From JANMMJ01 sp964543235 (GTDB taxonomy: Bacteria; Pseudomonadota; Alphaproteobacteria; Rhizobiales; Aestuariivirgaceae), in the NCBI GenBank assembly GCA_964543235.1, contig CAZIXE010000025.1:1-51555 (forward strand): a stretch of DNA of 51,555 bases, given 5' to 3'. Shown one piece after another: positions 13,715 to 21,184 of this stretch. Positions within the stretch are counted from its first letter, which is position 1. Each line of letters begins with the position of its first letter. The notes under the pieces were generated by a model that saw only the letters and a program-made list of their open reading frames with translations, ran no database searches and was not told the origin of the DNA. Both the position numbers and the translations under genes were made by a program.

Positions 13715-15016
13715 ATGAACGTCAACGCATCGGTCAAGGGGCTGAACGAGGCCTGGGTGAAGCGGCGGGCGGCAGCGGTATCGCGCGGCGTCAGCGCCGG
13801 CTCGCCGGTCATTGCGGCGAAGGCCGAAAATGCCGAGATCTGGGACATCGAGGGCAACCGCTACATCGATTTCGGCGGCGGCATCGCAGTGCTCAACACC
13901 GGCCACCGGCATCCCCTGGTGATGAAGCGGGTCTATGAGCAGCTCGAGAAGTTCACCCACACCTGCGCGATGGTGGTGCCCTACCAGCCGTTCATCGAAC
14001 TGTGCGAGAAGCTCAACCAGATGGCGCCGATCACCGGCGAGAAGAAATCGGCGCTGGTGACGACGGGGGCCGAAGCTGTTGAAAATGCTGTGAAATTCGC
14101 GCGCGCCTATACCGGGCGCACGGATGTGATCGCCTTCCATGGCGGCTTCCACGGCCGCACCAATCTGACCATGGGGCTGACCGGCAAGGTCATTCCCTAC
14201 AAGACCAAATTCGGCCCCTTTGCGCCGGGCATGTGGCATGTGCCGTATCCGGTGGCGCACAAGGGGCATACGGTCGAGGAGACGCTCAACGCCATCGAAT
14301 GGCTGTTCAAGGCCGATGTCGAGCCGACGCGGGTGGCCGCCCTCATCATCGAGCCGGTGCAGGGCGAAGGCGGCTTCTATGTGGCGCCGAAGGAGCTCAT
14401 GACGGCGTTGCGCAAGCTCTGCGACCAGCACGGTGTCGTATTGATTGCAGACGAAATCCAGTCGGGCTTCGGGCGCACCGGCAAGTGGTTCGCGATGGAG
14501 CATTACGGCGTCGAACCCGATCTCATGACGGTCGCCAAGTCGCTGGCCGGCGGCTTCCCGCTGGCCGGCGTGGTGGGGCGCGCGGCGATCATGGATGCGC
14601 CGGAGCCGGGCGGCATCGGCGGCACCTATGCCGGCAATCCGGTGGCCTGCGCAGCGGCGCTCGGCGTCATCGAGGCCTTCGAGCAGGACAGGCTGCTGGA
14701 GCGCTCGGTGAAGCAGGGCGAGACCATCATGAACCGGCTCAACGCCTTGAAAGCCAAGGGCAAAGGCATGCCGATCGGCGATGTCAGGGGCTTGGGCGCT
14801 ATGTGCGCCTTCGAGGTCGTCACCCAGCATGGCGGCAACGAGCCGGATGCGGCCGGGGCCAAGGCGCTCGCCGCCAAGTGCCTGGAGCGCGGCCTCCTGA
14901 TCCTCACCTGCGGGGTCTACAGCGATACGGTCCGCCTCCTCTGTCCGCTCTCGGCTCCGGACGAGATCGTCAACGAGGGGCTCGATATCCTGGAAAGCGC
15001 CATTCTCGGTAATTGA
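13715..15016 (+). CDS. gabT: 4-aminobutyrate aminotransferase
   Basis: The 433-residue class III PLP aminotransferase converts 4-aminobutyrate and 2-oxoglutarate to succinate semialdehyde and glutamate. PLP-site features are TTGAEAVENAVKFAR (residues 116-130), FHGGFHGRT (141-149), LIADEIQSGFGRTG (243-256) and the Schiff-base lysine K275 in TVAKSLAGGFPLAG. Its start has a strong AGAGGAGG ribosome-binding site. No gabD or gabR is adjacent. The last 175 bp before the stop are repeated, at 92.6% identity, at 17595-17769; the final 23 bp carry eight of the 13 differences. Confidence 0.95.
   Translation: MNVNASVKGLNEAWVKRRAAAVSRGVSAGSPVIAAKAENAEIWDIEGNRYIDFGGGIAVLNTGHRHPLVMKRVYEQLEKFTHTCAMVVPYQPFIELCEKLNQMAPITGEKKSALVTTGAEAVENAVKFARAYTGRTDVIAFHGGFHGRTNLTMGLTGKVIPYKTKFGPFAPGMWHVPYPVAHKGHTVEETLNAIEWLFKADVEPTRVAALIIEPVQGEGGFYVAPKELMTALRKLCDQHGVVLIADEIQSGFGRTGKWFAMEHYGVEPDLMTVAKSLAGGFPLAGVVGRAAIMDAPEPGGIGGTYAGNPVACAAALGVIEAFEQDRLLERSVKQGETIMNRLNALKAKGKGMPIGDVRGLGAMCAFEVVTQHGGNEPDAAGAKALAAKCLERGLLILTCGVYSDTVRLLCPLSAPDEIVNEGLDILESAILGN
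14839..15013 (+). repeat. direct repeat A: 3' end of gabT
   Basis: These 175 bp match 17595-17769 with 13 mismatches by hand alignment. The first 73 bases are identical, and the match begins abruptly at CGAGCC (GCAACGAGCC here, GTTGCGAGCC there). The repeats are 2756 bp apart and enclose the secreted-protein, DUF4198 and HupE genes. Confidence 0.9.
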
Positions 15017-15210
15017 TTGCCGCGTTTGATTGGCTTGAGTTCCCCGCTGGCGAGAATTTCGCTCATTCCTTGCGCGTAACCGTCACACGGGAGCAACTGC
15101 TGACCTCGTGGCTTGTAACGTTCTCATCACGCCGACTTGATCCTTGTGCGGAGATCCGACGGCTCTCCTGGCTCGTTTGCTTTTTGTTAACGACAACAAA
15201 GGAGTCGACT

Positions 15211-15489
15211 ATGAAACGTGTCATTCAGACCCTTTCCGCTACTGCGCTGACGATATCGCTCGCCGCCGCCATGTCATCCGCTGCCCTTGCAAAGGCCCAC
15301 GATCAGGGCGTGGGCGACGGGGACCGCATCCCGGGGACCAGCCAAGCTGGCGGTACGGGGGTTGGCGGTCAAGGCGGCGTGTCTGCCGTGGTGAAGAGCG
15401 GCGCCCGCGGCGATGGCGCATCTGCGGCCGGCAGTGAAAACAGCGGCGACCACGGCCTTGGTGCCGGCGGCGTGACGCCTGAGCATTGA
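15211..15489 (+). CDS. Gly-rich secreted small protein, function unknown
   Basis: The 92-residue protein starts with a clear signal peptide (MKRVIQTLSATALTISLAAA, then MSSAALA before KAHDQG). The mature part of about 64 residues is rich in Gly, Ser, Ala and Asp, with short repeats such as GTGVGGQGG and GARGDGASAAG, and is likely disordered. AAAGGAG precedes the ATG by seven bases. No family was recognised. It is the first gene after gabT inside the repeat-flanked segment and converges with the DUF4198 gene, separated by a strong hairpin. Confidence 0.6.
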   Translation: MKRVIQTLSATALTISLAAAMSSAALAKAHDQGVGDGDRIPGTSQAGGTGVGGQGGVSAVVKSGARGDGASAAGSENSGDHGLGAGGVTPEH

Positions 15490-15505
15490 TCTCCAGGCGA
15501 ATGCT

Positions 15506-15537
15506 GCAGGCCGGTTCCGGGAGCCGGGCCGGCCTGC
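15506..15537. terminator. bidirectional hairpin between convergent genes
   Basis: GCAGGCCGG (15506-15514) pairs perfectly with CCGGCCTGC (15529-15537), and an inner CCGG/CCGG adds to the stem. It sits between the stop of the secreted-protein gene (15489) and the stop of the DUF4198 gene (15547). A pyrimidine-rich CTCTATTC follows on the plus strand, so it could terminate both genes. Confidence 0.55.
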
Positions 15538-15546
15538 TCTATTCAA

Positions 15547-16401
15547 CTAATCTTGCAGTGCCTTTAGCGGAAGCTCAAAGGTGAGACTGGCCCAATGGCT
15601 ACGCCACATGGACTCTCCACTACCGTCGGCATCGATGTGAACCGCGTTCAGCAGAAAGCGGCCACCGCGAGATACATCGACCTTGGCCTGGCCGGCATCA
15701 TCGGTTGTTGCGAGTGCCCGAGTTACAGTGCCGTCATGGCGGAATACCGAAATCTGCCGGTTCGCCAATGGGTTGCCCTGCCACAGCAACTGAACGGTAA
15801 TCTCGCGATTTTCCCCAGAGTAGGGATTGCCATCCACGACCAACTCAATCGGCAGGCCAATCGGGCGATCGACATCGCCGGCTATCGGCGCCCCCACCTG
15901 TACGAGCGCCTTTGCGCATCGGATGTAGTGCTCGCTGATATCAGACTGAGGCAGGCCGCGGCGTGCATGTTCCTCGAGGACTGCGGCCAACCCTTCATAT
16001 GCAAGGTAATCCCTGAACGCGTCCAGTGTTTCGAAGGTGACAGGCAGCGGCAGCGTTTGCAACGCCGCGATATGGAGGCCGGGCGTGGAGGCCTTGTAAG
16101 AATAGGCCGGAACATCGCCCTCAATGCCATCGGCCGCGCGCGTGGACTTCGGCGTCGTGACCGTAAAGCTCCTAAACTTGCTCGACAGATAGGGATAGTC
16201 GGAACCAAGCATCATCTCACCGACCTTGAGTTCGAGCGATACTATGGAGCCGGGAGCCACCACTGCCTGGTTTGGTGCGATCCAGAATTCATGAGCCGCC
16301 GCCTGGTCCGGAAGCAAGGCGGCGCCTGTCGCCGTGGCGACCAAGAACGCAGCATGCCAGCAACCTATCACGAAGGCGGGCAAACGAGGGAACGACGTCA
16401 T
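15547..16401 (-). CDS. DUF4198 family periplasmic protein
   Basis: The 284-residue protein has a signal peptide (hydrophobic stretch around residues 8-30 ending DQAAA) and a mature N-terminus HEFWIAPNQAVVAPG, the usual start of DUF4198 proteins. A C-terminal carboxypeptidase-regulatory-like beta segment follows (PLANRQISVFRHDG, TTDDAGQAKVDVSRGGRFLLNAVH). Members are often next to nickel or cobalt uptake genes and are thought to aid metal import; that role is inference here. The HupE/UreJ-family neighbour supports it. Its ATG (16401) overlaps that of the divergent hupE-like gene by 2 bp, so promoters must lie inside coding DNA. GC is visibly lower than in gabT. Confidence 0.78.
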   Translation of the reverse strand: MTSFPRLPAFVIGCWHAAFLVATATGAALLPDQAAAHEFWIAPNQAVVAPGSIVSLELKVGEMMLGSDYPYLSSKFRSFTVTTPKSTRAADGIEGDVPAYSYKASTPGLHIAALQTLPLPVTFETLDAFRDYLAYEGLAAVLEEHARRGLPQSDISEHYIRCAKALVQVGAPIAGDVDRPIGLPIELVVDGNPYSGENREITVQLLWQGNPLANRQISVFRHDGTVTRALATTDDAGQAKVDVSRGGRFLLNAVHIDADGSGESMWRSHWASLTFELPLKALQD

Positions 16402-17578
16402 GATGAGTACTAGAGGTCAAAGGCCATACCGACGCAATATCATTTTCGTCTTACCGGCGGTTGTTATGGTTCTTGCCGCAGTTAGTATTCTGGTGGCGGC
16501 TACCTCTCGTGCTGTTGCCCACGAGGTCAGGCCGATTGTCGCGACGCTGTCACTCGCCGATCAGGAAGCAAGGCTGGTCCTGACGCTTAACCTCGAAGCG
16601 GCAATCACCGGCATCGGTGCCGGGCATCAGGATACCACGGCCACACCTGAGGCGGACGATTATGATCGCCTGCGGCGCCTCGCGCCACAGGAACTGCTAT
16701 CTGCTTACGCTGTGTTCAAGCCGAAGCTGTTGGCGGATATCGAGCTCGAAATCGACAGCGCGCGCCTTCCTCTCGCGGAGGTCTCGGTTGACATCCCGAA
16801 TACAGGAAATGTGGCGCTGCCGCGAATTTCGACCCTCACGTTTGCCGCACCCGCCCCCATCCGGCCACAGACGCTCTTCTGGCGGCTTTCACCAGAACTC
16901 GGCGACAGTGTCATTCGCGTACTCGCCGCCGGAGGCACACGGATCGAAAGGGCCGAGTTCGTGCCCGCCGGCACGGCATCCGGAGCGATCTCCCTCGTTG
17001 AGACGGTGCAAGTGGACGCGATGTCGACTTTCATCACCTATCTTCAGCTCGGGTACATTCACATTTTGCCGAGAGGGTTTGATCACATCCTTTTCGTTCT
17101 GGGATTATTTCTCCTATCTCCACGCATTCCCCCACTACTTTGGCAGATCAGCGCCTTCACACTGGCCCACACAGTCACTCTCATGCTCGGCGCGAGTGGT
17201 TTCATCGTTCTGCCATCTGCCATTGTCGAGCCACTCATTGCGGCGTCGATCGTCTATGTGGCCATCGAGAATCTATTTACCACCCGCCTACATGTCTGGC
17301 GGCTGCCGGTGGTGTTTGCGTTTGGTTTGCTGCACGGGTTGGGTTTTGCAGGCGTGCTCGGAGAGATCGGCCTGCCACCTGATCAATTCTTGGCCAGCCT
17401 TCTTGCATTTAACCTCGGCGTCGAAGCGGGGCAGCTCAGTGTCGTTGCGTTAGCTTGGCTTGCTGTCGGCTGGTTCCGCGGTAACTACAAATACCACAAA
17501 TGGGTTGCGGCCCCGGCTTCGCTGGCCATTGCCGCGGTGGCGGTGTTCTGGGTATTCGACCGAACCGGCTTGGTTTGA
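16400..17578 (+). CDS. HupE/UreJ family membrane protein
   Basis: The 392-residue protein has an N-terminal hydrophobic segment ending AVAHEVRP, an extracytoplasmic domain of about 190 residues and a C-terminal block of about six membrane helices. The block contains the HupE/UreJ-type motif GFDHILFVLGLFLL and the conserved segments FTLAHTVTLML and FGLLHGLGFAG, whose histidines are typical of the family. HupE and UreJ are nickel permeases linked to hydrogenase and urease; neither enzyme is encoded here. GAGGG precedes the ATG at 16400 by nine bases. Local GC is near 58% in a sampled line against about 73% in a gabT line, suggesting transfer. The gene ends 16 bp before the second gabT-tail repeat. 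Confidence 0.85.
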   Translation: MMSTRGQRPYRRNIIFVLPAVVMVLAAVSILVAATSRAVAHEVRPIVATLSLADQEARLVLTLNLEAAITGIGAGHQDTTATPEADDYDRLRRLAPQELLSAYAVFKPKLLADIELEIDSARLPLAEVSVDIPNTGNVALPRISTLTFAAPAPIRPQTLFWRLSPELGDSVIRVLAAGGTRIERAEFVPAGTASGAISLVETVQVDAMSTFITYLQLGYIHILPRGFDHILFVLGLFLLSPRIPPLLWQISAFTLAHTVTLMLGASGFIVLPSAIVEPLIAASIVYVAIENLFTTRLHVWRLPVVFAFGLLHGLGFAGVLGEIGLPPDQFLASLLAFNLGVEAGQLSVVALAWLAVGWFRGNYKYHKWVAAPASLAIAAVAVFWVFDRTGLV

Positions 17579-17594
17579 TTTTCCGACGGTGTTG

Positions 17595-17769
17595 CGAGCC
17601 GGATGCGGCCGGGGCCAAGGCGCTCGCCGCCAAGTGCCTGGAGCGCGGCCTCCTGATCCTCACCTGCAGGGTCTACAGCGACACGGTCCGCCTGCTCTGT
17701 CCGCTGTCGGCTCCGGACGAGATCGTCAATGAGGGGCTCGATATCCTGGAGAAGGCCGTCCTGGGGAAC
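17595..17769 (+). pseudogene. gabT 3'-end fragment (direct repeat B)
   Basis: This is a 58-codon remnant of gabT, in frame, beginning EPDAAGAKALAAKCLERGL and ending LEKAVLGN, with no stop at the gabT end; the frame runs on to 17844. It matches 14839-15013 at 162 of 175 positions. Apart from the last 23 bp, only one of five differences changes an amino acid (G to R). It has no start region and is not expected to give a functional enzyme. Confidence 0.88.
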
Positions 17770-17785
17770 CAGGCGCTACTGCATA

Positions 17786-17814
17786 TTGCACCGCGTAACG
17801 AGGCCGGTTATCTT
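17786..17814 (+). promoter_or_regulatory. predicted promoter of vapBC
   Basis: TTGCAC (17786-17791) and TATCTT (17809-17814) are spaced by exactly 17 bp, giving an expected start near 17821 and a leader of about 28 nt before vapB. The region is more AT-rich than the coding DNA around it. No clear palindromic operator was seen beside it. Confidence 0.4.
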
Positions 17815-17848
17815 ACTGTTTTCTCATCGATTGTGAAATGGTAAGAAC

Positions 17849-18061
17849 ATGACGGCTACCGCAACGCTCTCCAGCAAGTTCCAGATCTCCATTCCCAAGG
17901 CGATACGGGAAGCGGAAGGCTGGAAGGCCGGCCAGGTCTTTGTGTTCATCCCCAAGGGAAAAGGCGTTCTGGTGATGCCGGTGCCCTCCCGCGCTGAGCT
18001 TACCGGCATCGCGAAAGGCGCCGATCCCGGCGACTATCGCGACCGCGGCGACCGGTTCTGA
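17849..18061 (+). CDS. vapB: AbrB/MazE-family antitoxin (VapB type)
   Basis: The 70-residue protein has an N-terminal swapped-hairpin DNA-binding motif (ATLSSKFQISIPKAIREAEG, residues 5-24), then a hydrophobic strand and an acidic tail (DPGDYRDRGDRF) of the type that binds and blocks the toxin. Its stop overlaps the first base of the toxin start (TGATG), so the two are translationally coupled. Antitoxins of this family bind their own promoter. The pair sits directly after the gabT-tail fragment, at the edge of the foreign-looking segment. Confidence 0.88.
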   Translation: MTATATLSSKFQISIPKAIREAEGWKAGQVFVFIPKGKGVLVMPVPSRAELTGIAKGADPGDYRDRGDRF

Positions 18062-18438
18062 TGCGGGTTGTCGATACCTCGATCTGGATTGAAAAATTCG
18101 TCGGCAGCGGCCTTGGCGCAACTGCCGAGGACCTGATCCCGGAAGCCCAGGACTGTATCGTTCCGACACTGGTTCAGCTCGAGCTGGCGAAGTGGCTCTT
18201 GCGAGAGGCCAATGAGACGGTAGCCGATCAGGTCATCGCCTACACGATGACCTGCGTCGTGGTGCCACTCGATACCGAGATCGCCCTGCTGGCGGCTGAG
18301 CTCGCCAGGCAACATGGGCTGTCGACAGCCGATGCTGTTGTCTATGCCACCGCAAGATCACGCGACGCCGAACTGTTGACCTGCGATGCCCATTTCAGCG
18401 GTCTGGAGCGGGTGCACTATCTGCCGAAGGCGCGCTGA
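18061..18438 (+). CDS. vapC: PIN-domain ribonuclease toxin (VapC type)
   Basis: The 125-residue PIN domain has all four acidic residues expected for Mg-dependent RNA cleavage: D5 in VVDTSIWIE, E41 in LVQLELAKW, D91 in LSTADAVVYA and D109 in LLTCDAHF. VapC toxins cleave specific tRNA or rRNA when released from VapB. The reading frame is intact and of normal family length, so it is probably active. A weak terminator follows at 18572. Confidence 0.93.
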   Translation: MRVVDTSIWIEKFVGSGLGATAEDLIPEAQDCIVPTLVQLELAKWLLREANETVADQVIAYTMTCVVVPLDTEIALLAAELARQHGLSTADAVVYATARSRDAELLTCDAHFSGLERVHYLPKAR

Positions 18439-19010
18439 GGCCGTCCGGATTGCGTCACAGACGGCCCGGGGACTCCTCGGCGTCGCTGATGGGCCCCGTT
18501 TCCCGGCGCCGTTCCTTCCAGGATTCCGGACGCCTCGGCGAGGTTCCTGCCGATCCATTCTGAGCCTTTAGGCCTATGATAGGCTTTTAATGGCCTTGCG
18601 GTGGCCGCGGGGCGGGATTCGCAGGCCGGCCGCAGGGGTGGGTAGCGGCCAGGGTCGAATTGCCGCCCAGGAGCCCCGCAGGTGGCTTAGAATTGATTTC
18701 TATTTATAGGCGTTTACTCCATGAGACCCCGCCCTTGCGGTTGCGCCCCGGACGGGACCGCGCCATGCCCGAGCCGAGCGCCGCCGGCTGCCGACCGATT
18801 CGAATCAATACTTTCCAGATTCTATTGTGCCAAATTGAACACTTAGCGACGCTTGGCAGTTGTTCAGTGGTGCTGTACAGCTTTTCGTTGCGTCATAATC
18901 GACCGGTGCAAGAATAGCACGGTCAGGGAGAATTTCGGACTTCTCTTGATGACCCTTCGACCAGCGTTCTAATTTCTGATTCTGCTGCGGAACCGAGAGA
19001 GAGGCTGGGG
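18439..19010 (+). other. 572-bp non-coding stretch after vapC
   Basis: No convincing gene was found. A short frame at 18660-18917 has neither a ribosome-binding site nor a recognisable product. A terminator-like hairpin is at 18572-18588. AT-rich patches near 18690-18720 and 18790-18905 contrast with the GC-rich flanks; CATAAT at 18893-18898 could be a -10 for the TPR gene at 19011, but no good -35 pairs with it. The mixed composition suggests a junction between sequences of different origin. Confidence 0.4.
18572..18588 (+). terminator. probable terminator of vapBC
   Basis: GCCTAT-G-ATAGGC (18572-18584) is followed directly by TTTT. With a realistic three-base loop the stem is five pairs, so this is a small terminator about 135 nt after the vapC stop. 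Confidence 0.4.
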
Positions 19011-20219
19011 ATGATCACGGTCGATTCGTCAATTGTCAGTCTGAGTGACAGTGTGGCGCAGGCCGTGAGCATGGGGAGCCTGCTCGGCGGGTTCATGCTC
19101 GGCGGCGCGGCGGCGAGCTGGCTGGTGTGGCAGAAGGTCAAGCAGGTGCGCGCCGCGCACGAGGCCGAGGCCCGCAAGGTGCAGGTGCAGTTCCAGATGA
19201 TCTCGGTGCTCGAGAACGAGCTCTCGCTCAAGCAGAAGCTGATCGCCGAACTCGAGGAAGACAGCCTGGACCGGGTCCTGAAGCGCGCCGACGAGGCGGT
19301 GGCGCAGCATGATTTCGCCGGCGAGGTAGCGGTGCTGCTGGGCTGGTGGCGGCGCAACCGGCCGGCCCTGGCGGCTTATGCCGGGCGGTTCGGCGACCGC
19401 TGGCTGGGCTTCAGCCATCTCGGTCCGGCACCGCTCAACGAGGCGGCCACCCTGTTCCGCCTGGCGGCAACGATTGAGCCGCAGTCGCGCCACTTCCAGG
19501 AGGCGAGCCGCGCCGCCGAAGCGGCGCTCGACGGGATTCCCGAGCGGGACGACGCGGCCTCCTGCGATCCCGCCGAAATCGAAGCGCGAGAGAGCGATCC
19601 GCGCGTGGCGGCGCAGGTGTTTGCGCAACTCGAGGCCGAGACGGAGCGGCTGATCGAGCGGCGGCAATATCTGCTTGCCTTCAAGCTGGCAACACGGGCC
19701 GGCCGCATCCTCGAGCTTGGGCCGGCGGATACGCCGGGCACGCTGCGGGCGCGCGCCATGTGGCTGTGGGCACGGGCCGCCACGTATGCCGGCGAACTGC
19801 CGGATGCGCTGGCCATAGCCGAAGAAGCCTGGCAGATCCGCAAGCGCATGCTTCCGGTGAGCCACGAGGACACCATGGCCAGCGCCATTCTGGTGGCGCA
19901 GATCCTGGTCAAGCTCGGGCGGTTCGAAAAGGCCCTGCCGATCGCCAAGTCGGTGTGGGAGACCCGGCAGCGCACGCTGTCCGCCGACCATCTCGACACG
20001 CTGGCCGCGGCCTCGCTGGTTTCCCAGATCACGGCCAGGCTCGGGGTCAGCCGCGGCGCGGATGACAGCGAGACGCCCGAGAAAAAGCGCAGCAAGCTCA
20101 GGATCGTTACTTCCGATGCGGCCAAACCGGCGCCAGGCAAGGCCAAGACGACGAAACGGCGGCGGCGCAAGGCGGAAACGCCTGCCACCGCGGCCCGGCC
20201 CCGCGTCGTCAACGGCTGA
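19011..20219 (+). CDS. membrane-anchored TPR protein, function unknown
   Basis: The 402-residue protein has one N-terminal membrane segment (about residues 21-42, GSLLGGFMLGGAAASWLVW), then a predicted coiled coil (AHEAEARKVQVQFQMISVLE through KQKLIAELEED). Kinesin-light-chain-like tetratricopeptide repeats follow (ALAIAEEAWQIRKRMLPVSH, ALPIAKSVWETRQRTLSADH), and a very basic tail (KTTKRRRRKAE). GAGAGAGG precedes the ATG. The layout suggests a cytoplasmic scaffold tethered to the inner membrane. No enzyme domain was seen and the neighbouring TA modules give no functional clue. Confidence 0.7.
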   Translation: MITVDSSIVSLSDSVAQAVSMGSLLGGFMLGGAAASWLVWQKVKQVRAAHEAEARKVQVQFQMISVLENELSLKQKLIAELEEDSLDRVLKRADEAVAQHDFAGEVAVLLGWWRRNRPALAAYAGRFGDRWLGFSHLGPAPLNEAATLFRLAATIEPQSRHFQEASRAAEAALDGIPERDDAASCDPAEIEARESDPRVAAQVFAQLEAETERLIERRQYLLAFKLATRAGRILELGPADTPGTLRARAMWLWARAATYAGELPDALAIAEEAWQIRKRMLPVSHEDTMASAILVAQILVKLGRFEKALPIAKSVWETRQRTLSADHLDTLAAASLVSQITARLGVSRGADDSETPEKKRSKLRIVTSDAAKPAPGKAKTTKRRRRKAETPATAARPRVVNG

Positions 20220-20279
20220 GCGCCCCTGCAGCTCATAGGGCGGTGCTGGAGAACTGAGCGTGGTGGAGCAACTGCCGAC

Positions 20280-20301
20280 CCAACGCCTTTACTGGCGTTG
20301 G
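20280..20301. terminator. bidirectional hairpin between the TPR gene and ccdB
   Basis: CCAACGCC (20280-20287), loop TTTACT and GGCGTTGG (20294-20301) form a perfect 8-bp stem followed by AAAAG on the plus strand. Read on the minus strand it is preceded by CTTTT. It lies between the stops of two convergent genes and probably terminates both. Confidence 0.6.
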
Positions 20302-20370
20302 AAAAGCGCGCTGCCGGGCTTCAGAATGGCGGCTTGAAGCTCATCCGGCCGGATGCGTCTGACCTTCACT

Positions 20371-20691
20371 TCAGATGCCGGTGAACAGCAGGTCGAGGGC
20401 CGCGACGAAATCGAGATGCCTGTCTGACATATTCGCGCCCGAAACCTTCCGGCCAAGCCTGCTCCTCGGAACGCTCGAAAGGTGGTGAACATTCACCTGG
20501 AACATCTTGCCATCGACGGCAATCAAGGGGTTCAGCCGCGAGATTGTCCTATCCTTCGCGTGCGGCAAGACGGGCGCGACGACCACCGTCTCCAAAGGCT
20601 CCAAGAGATCAGATTGCAGTATGAGAAAGAAAGTGACCCTCCGCCGCGTCGAGCGATCGGGGTTGGCGCAAACATCGTACTGGCGCGTCAC
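20371..20691 (-). CDS. ccdB: CcdB-type gyrase-poisoning toxin
   Basis: The 106-residue protein has CcdB family features: RQYDVCANPDRSTRR at the N-terminus, LQSDLLEPLETVVVAPVLP, RLNPLIAVDGKMFQVNVH, and the C-terminal AALDLLFTGI that forms the gyrase-contacting end. CcdB traps DNA gyrase on DNA. The start was set at GTG 20691, which overlaps the antitoxin stop (GTGA) and gives the usual CcdB N-terminus and length; an ATG at 20715 would add eight residues unlike the family. The frame is intact. Confidence 0.9.
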   Translation of the reverse strand: MTRQYDVCANPDRSTRRRVTFFLILQSDLLEPLETVVVAPVLPHAKDRTISRLNPLIAVDGKMFQVNVHHLSSVPRSRLGRKVSGANMSDRHLDFVAALDLLFTGI

Positions 20692-20921
20692 CACGGTCTC
20701 AAACCGTCCGACCACATACCGTTCTGACGAACATCCTGGTTGCTGGCTTCAATGGCCTGGCGATTTCCCTCAAGCCACCGGCCGGTCTGTTCTTGCTCGA
20801 GCGCTCGTTCGAGCAAGGAGGAAAGGTTGAGCCCCTGTTTCCTGGCAGCGCCGAGCAGTTCAGCGTCAACCGAGAGATTTACCGCTTTCTTTCGGCGCGC
20901 CTTCGACCGCGCATATTTCAT
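20688..20921 (-). CDS. ccdA: CcdA-type antitoxin
   Basis: The 77-residue protein has a ribbon-helix-helix N-terminal half (KAVNLSVDAELLGAARKQGL) and a toxin-binding C-terminal half (WLEGNRQAIEASNQDVRQNG, then MWSDGLRPW) matching CcdA. The ATG at 20921 is chosen; an in-frame ATG lies two codons upstream at 20927. The promoter at 20928-20956 would start transcription about at the ATG, so the mRNA is probably leaderless. The start codons are inside a 23-bp palindrome, the expected site for CcdA/CcdAB autorepression. Translation is coupled to ccdB. Confidence 0.9.
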   Translation of the reverse strand: MKYARSKARRKKAVNLSVDAELLGAARKQGLNLSSLLERALEQEQTGRWLEGNRQAIEASNQDVRQNGMWSDGLRPW

Positions 20922-20956
20922 GCGCATAACGTATGCGCATGCAGATTGTGCATCAA
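20919..20956 (-). promoter_or_regulatory. ccdAB promoter and overlapping palindromic operator
   Basis: On the minus strand TTGATG (20956-20951) and TACGTT (20933-20928) are 17 bp apart. CATGCGCATA (20919-20928), ACG and TATGCGCATG (20932-20941) form a perfect 10-bp-arm palindrome covering the -10 element and the ATG codons. Repressor bound here would block RNA polymerase directly. Confidence 0.6.
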
Positions 20957-21184
20957 GACCTGACAGCGTGCTCATCCGCCCGTCAGAAACGAAAGGCGCT
21001 CCCGCGGCAGCCCCGAGCTCATGTGGCTCTTTCTGACACATTGACGCTCAATCCGGGTCATTTCACTTCTGGCGTGGCGGCCCTCCGTCTGCGATTCGGG
21101 AGTTTGCCTGGCGAACGCTCGGCTGGATTCCGCAACAATTCGCCTGCTATACGTCGCCACTCACACTTTCACGGAGGTTTGCCC

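Noticed and set aside
17500..17844. Frame of 114 codons around the gabT-tail fragment as an intact gene
   Set aside because: It joins the antiparallel frame of the hupE-like end, a truncated gabT tail and a random extension; it has no ribosome-binding site and is better treated as a pseudogene fragment.
18660..18917. Plus-strand frame of 85 codons in the gap after vapC
   Set aside because: No Shine-Dalgarno sequence, composition changes along the frame, and no recognisable product; treated as non-coding.
20933..21184. N-terminal extension of the omega-aminotransferase back to 20933
   Set aside because: The extension overlaps the ccdA operator, has no ribosome-binding site and is unlike the family N-terminus; GGAGG before TTG 21185 marks the real start.
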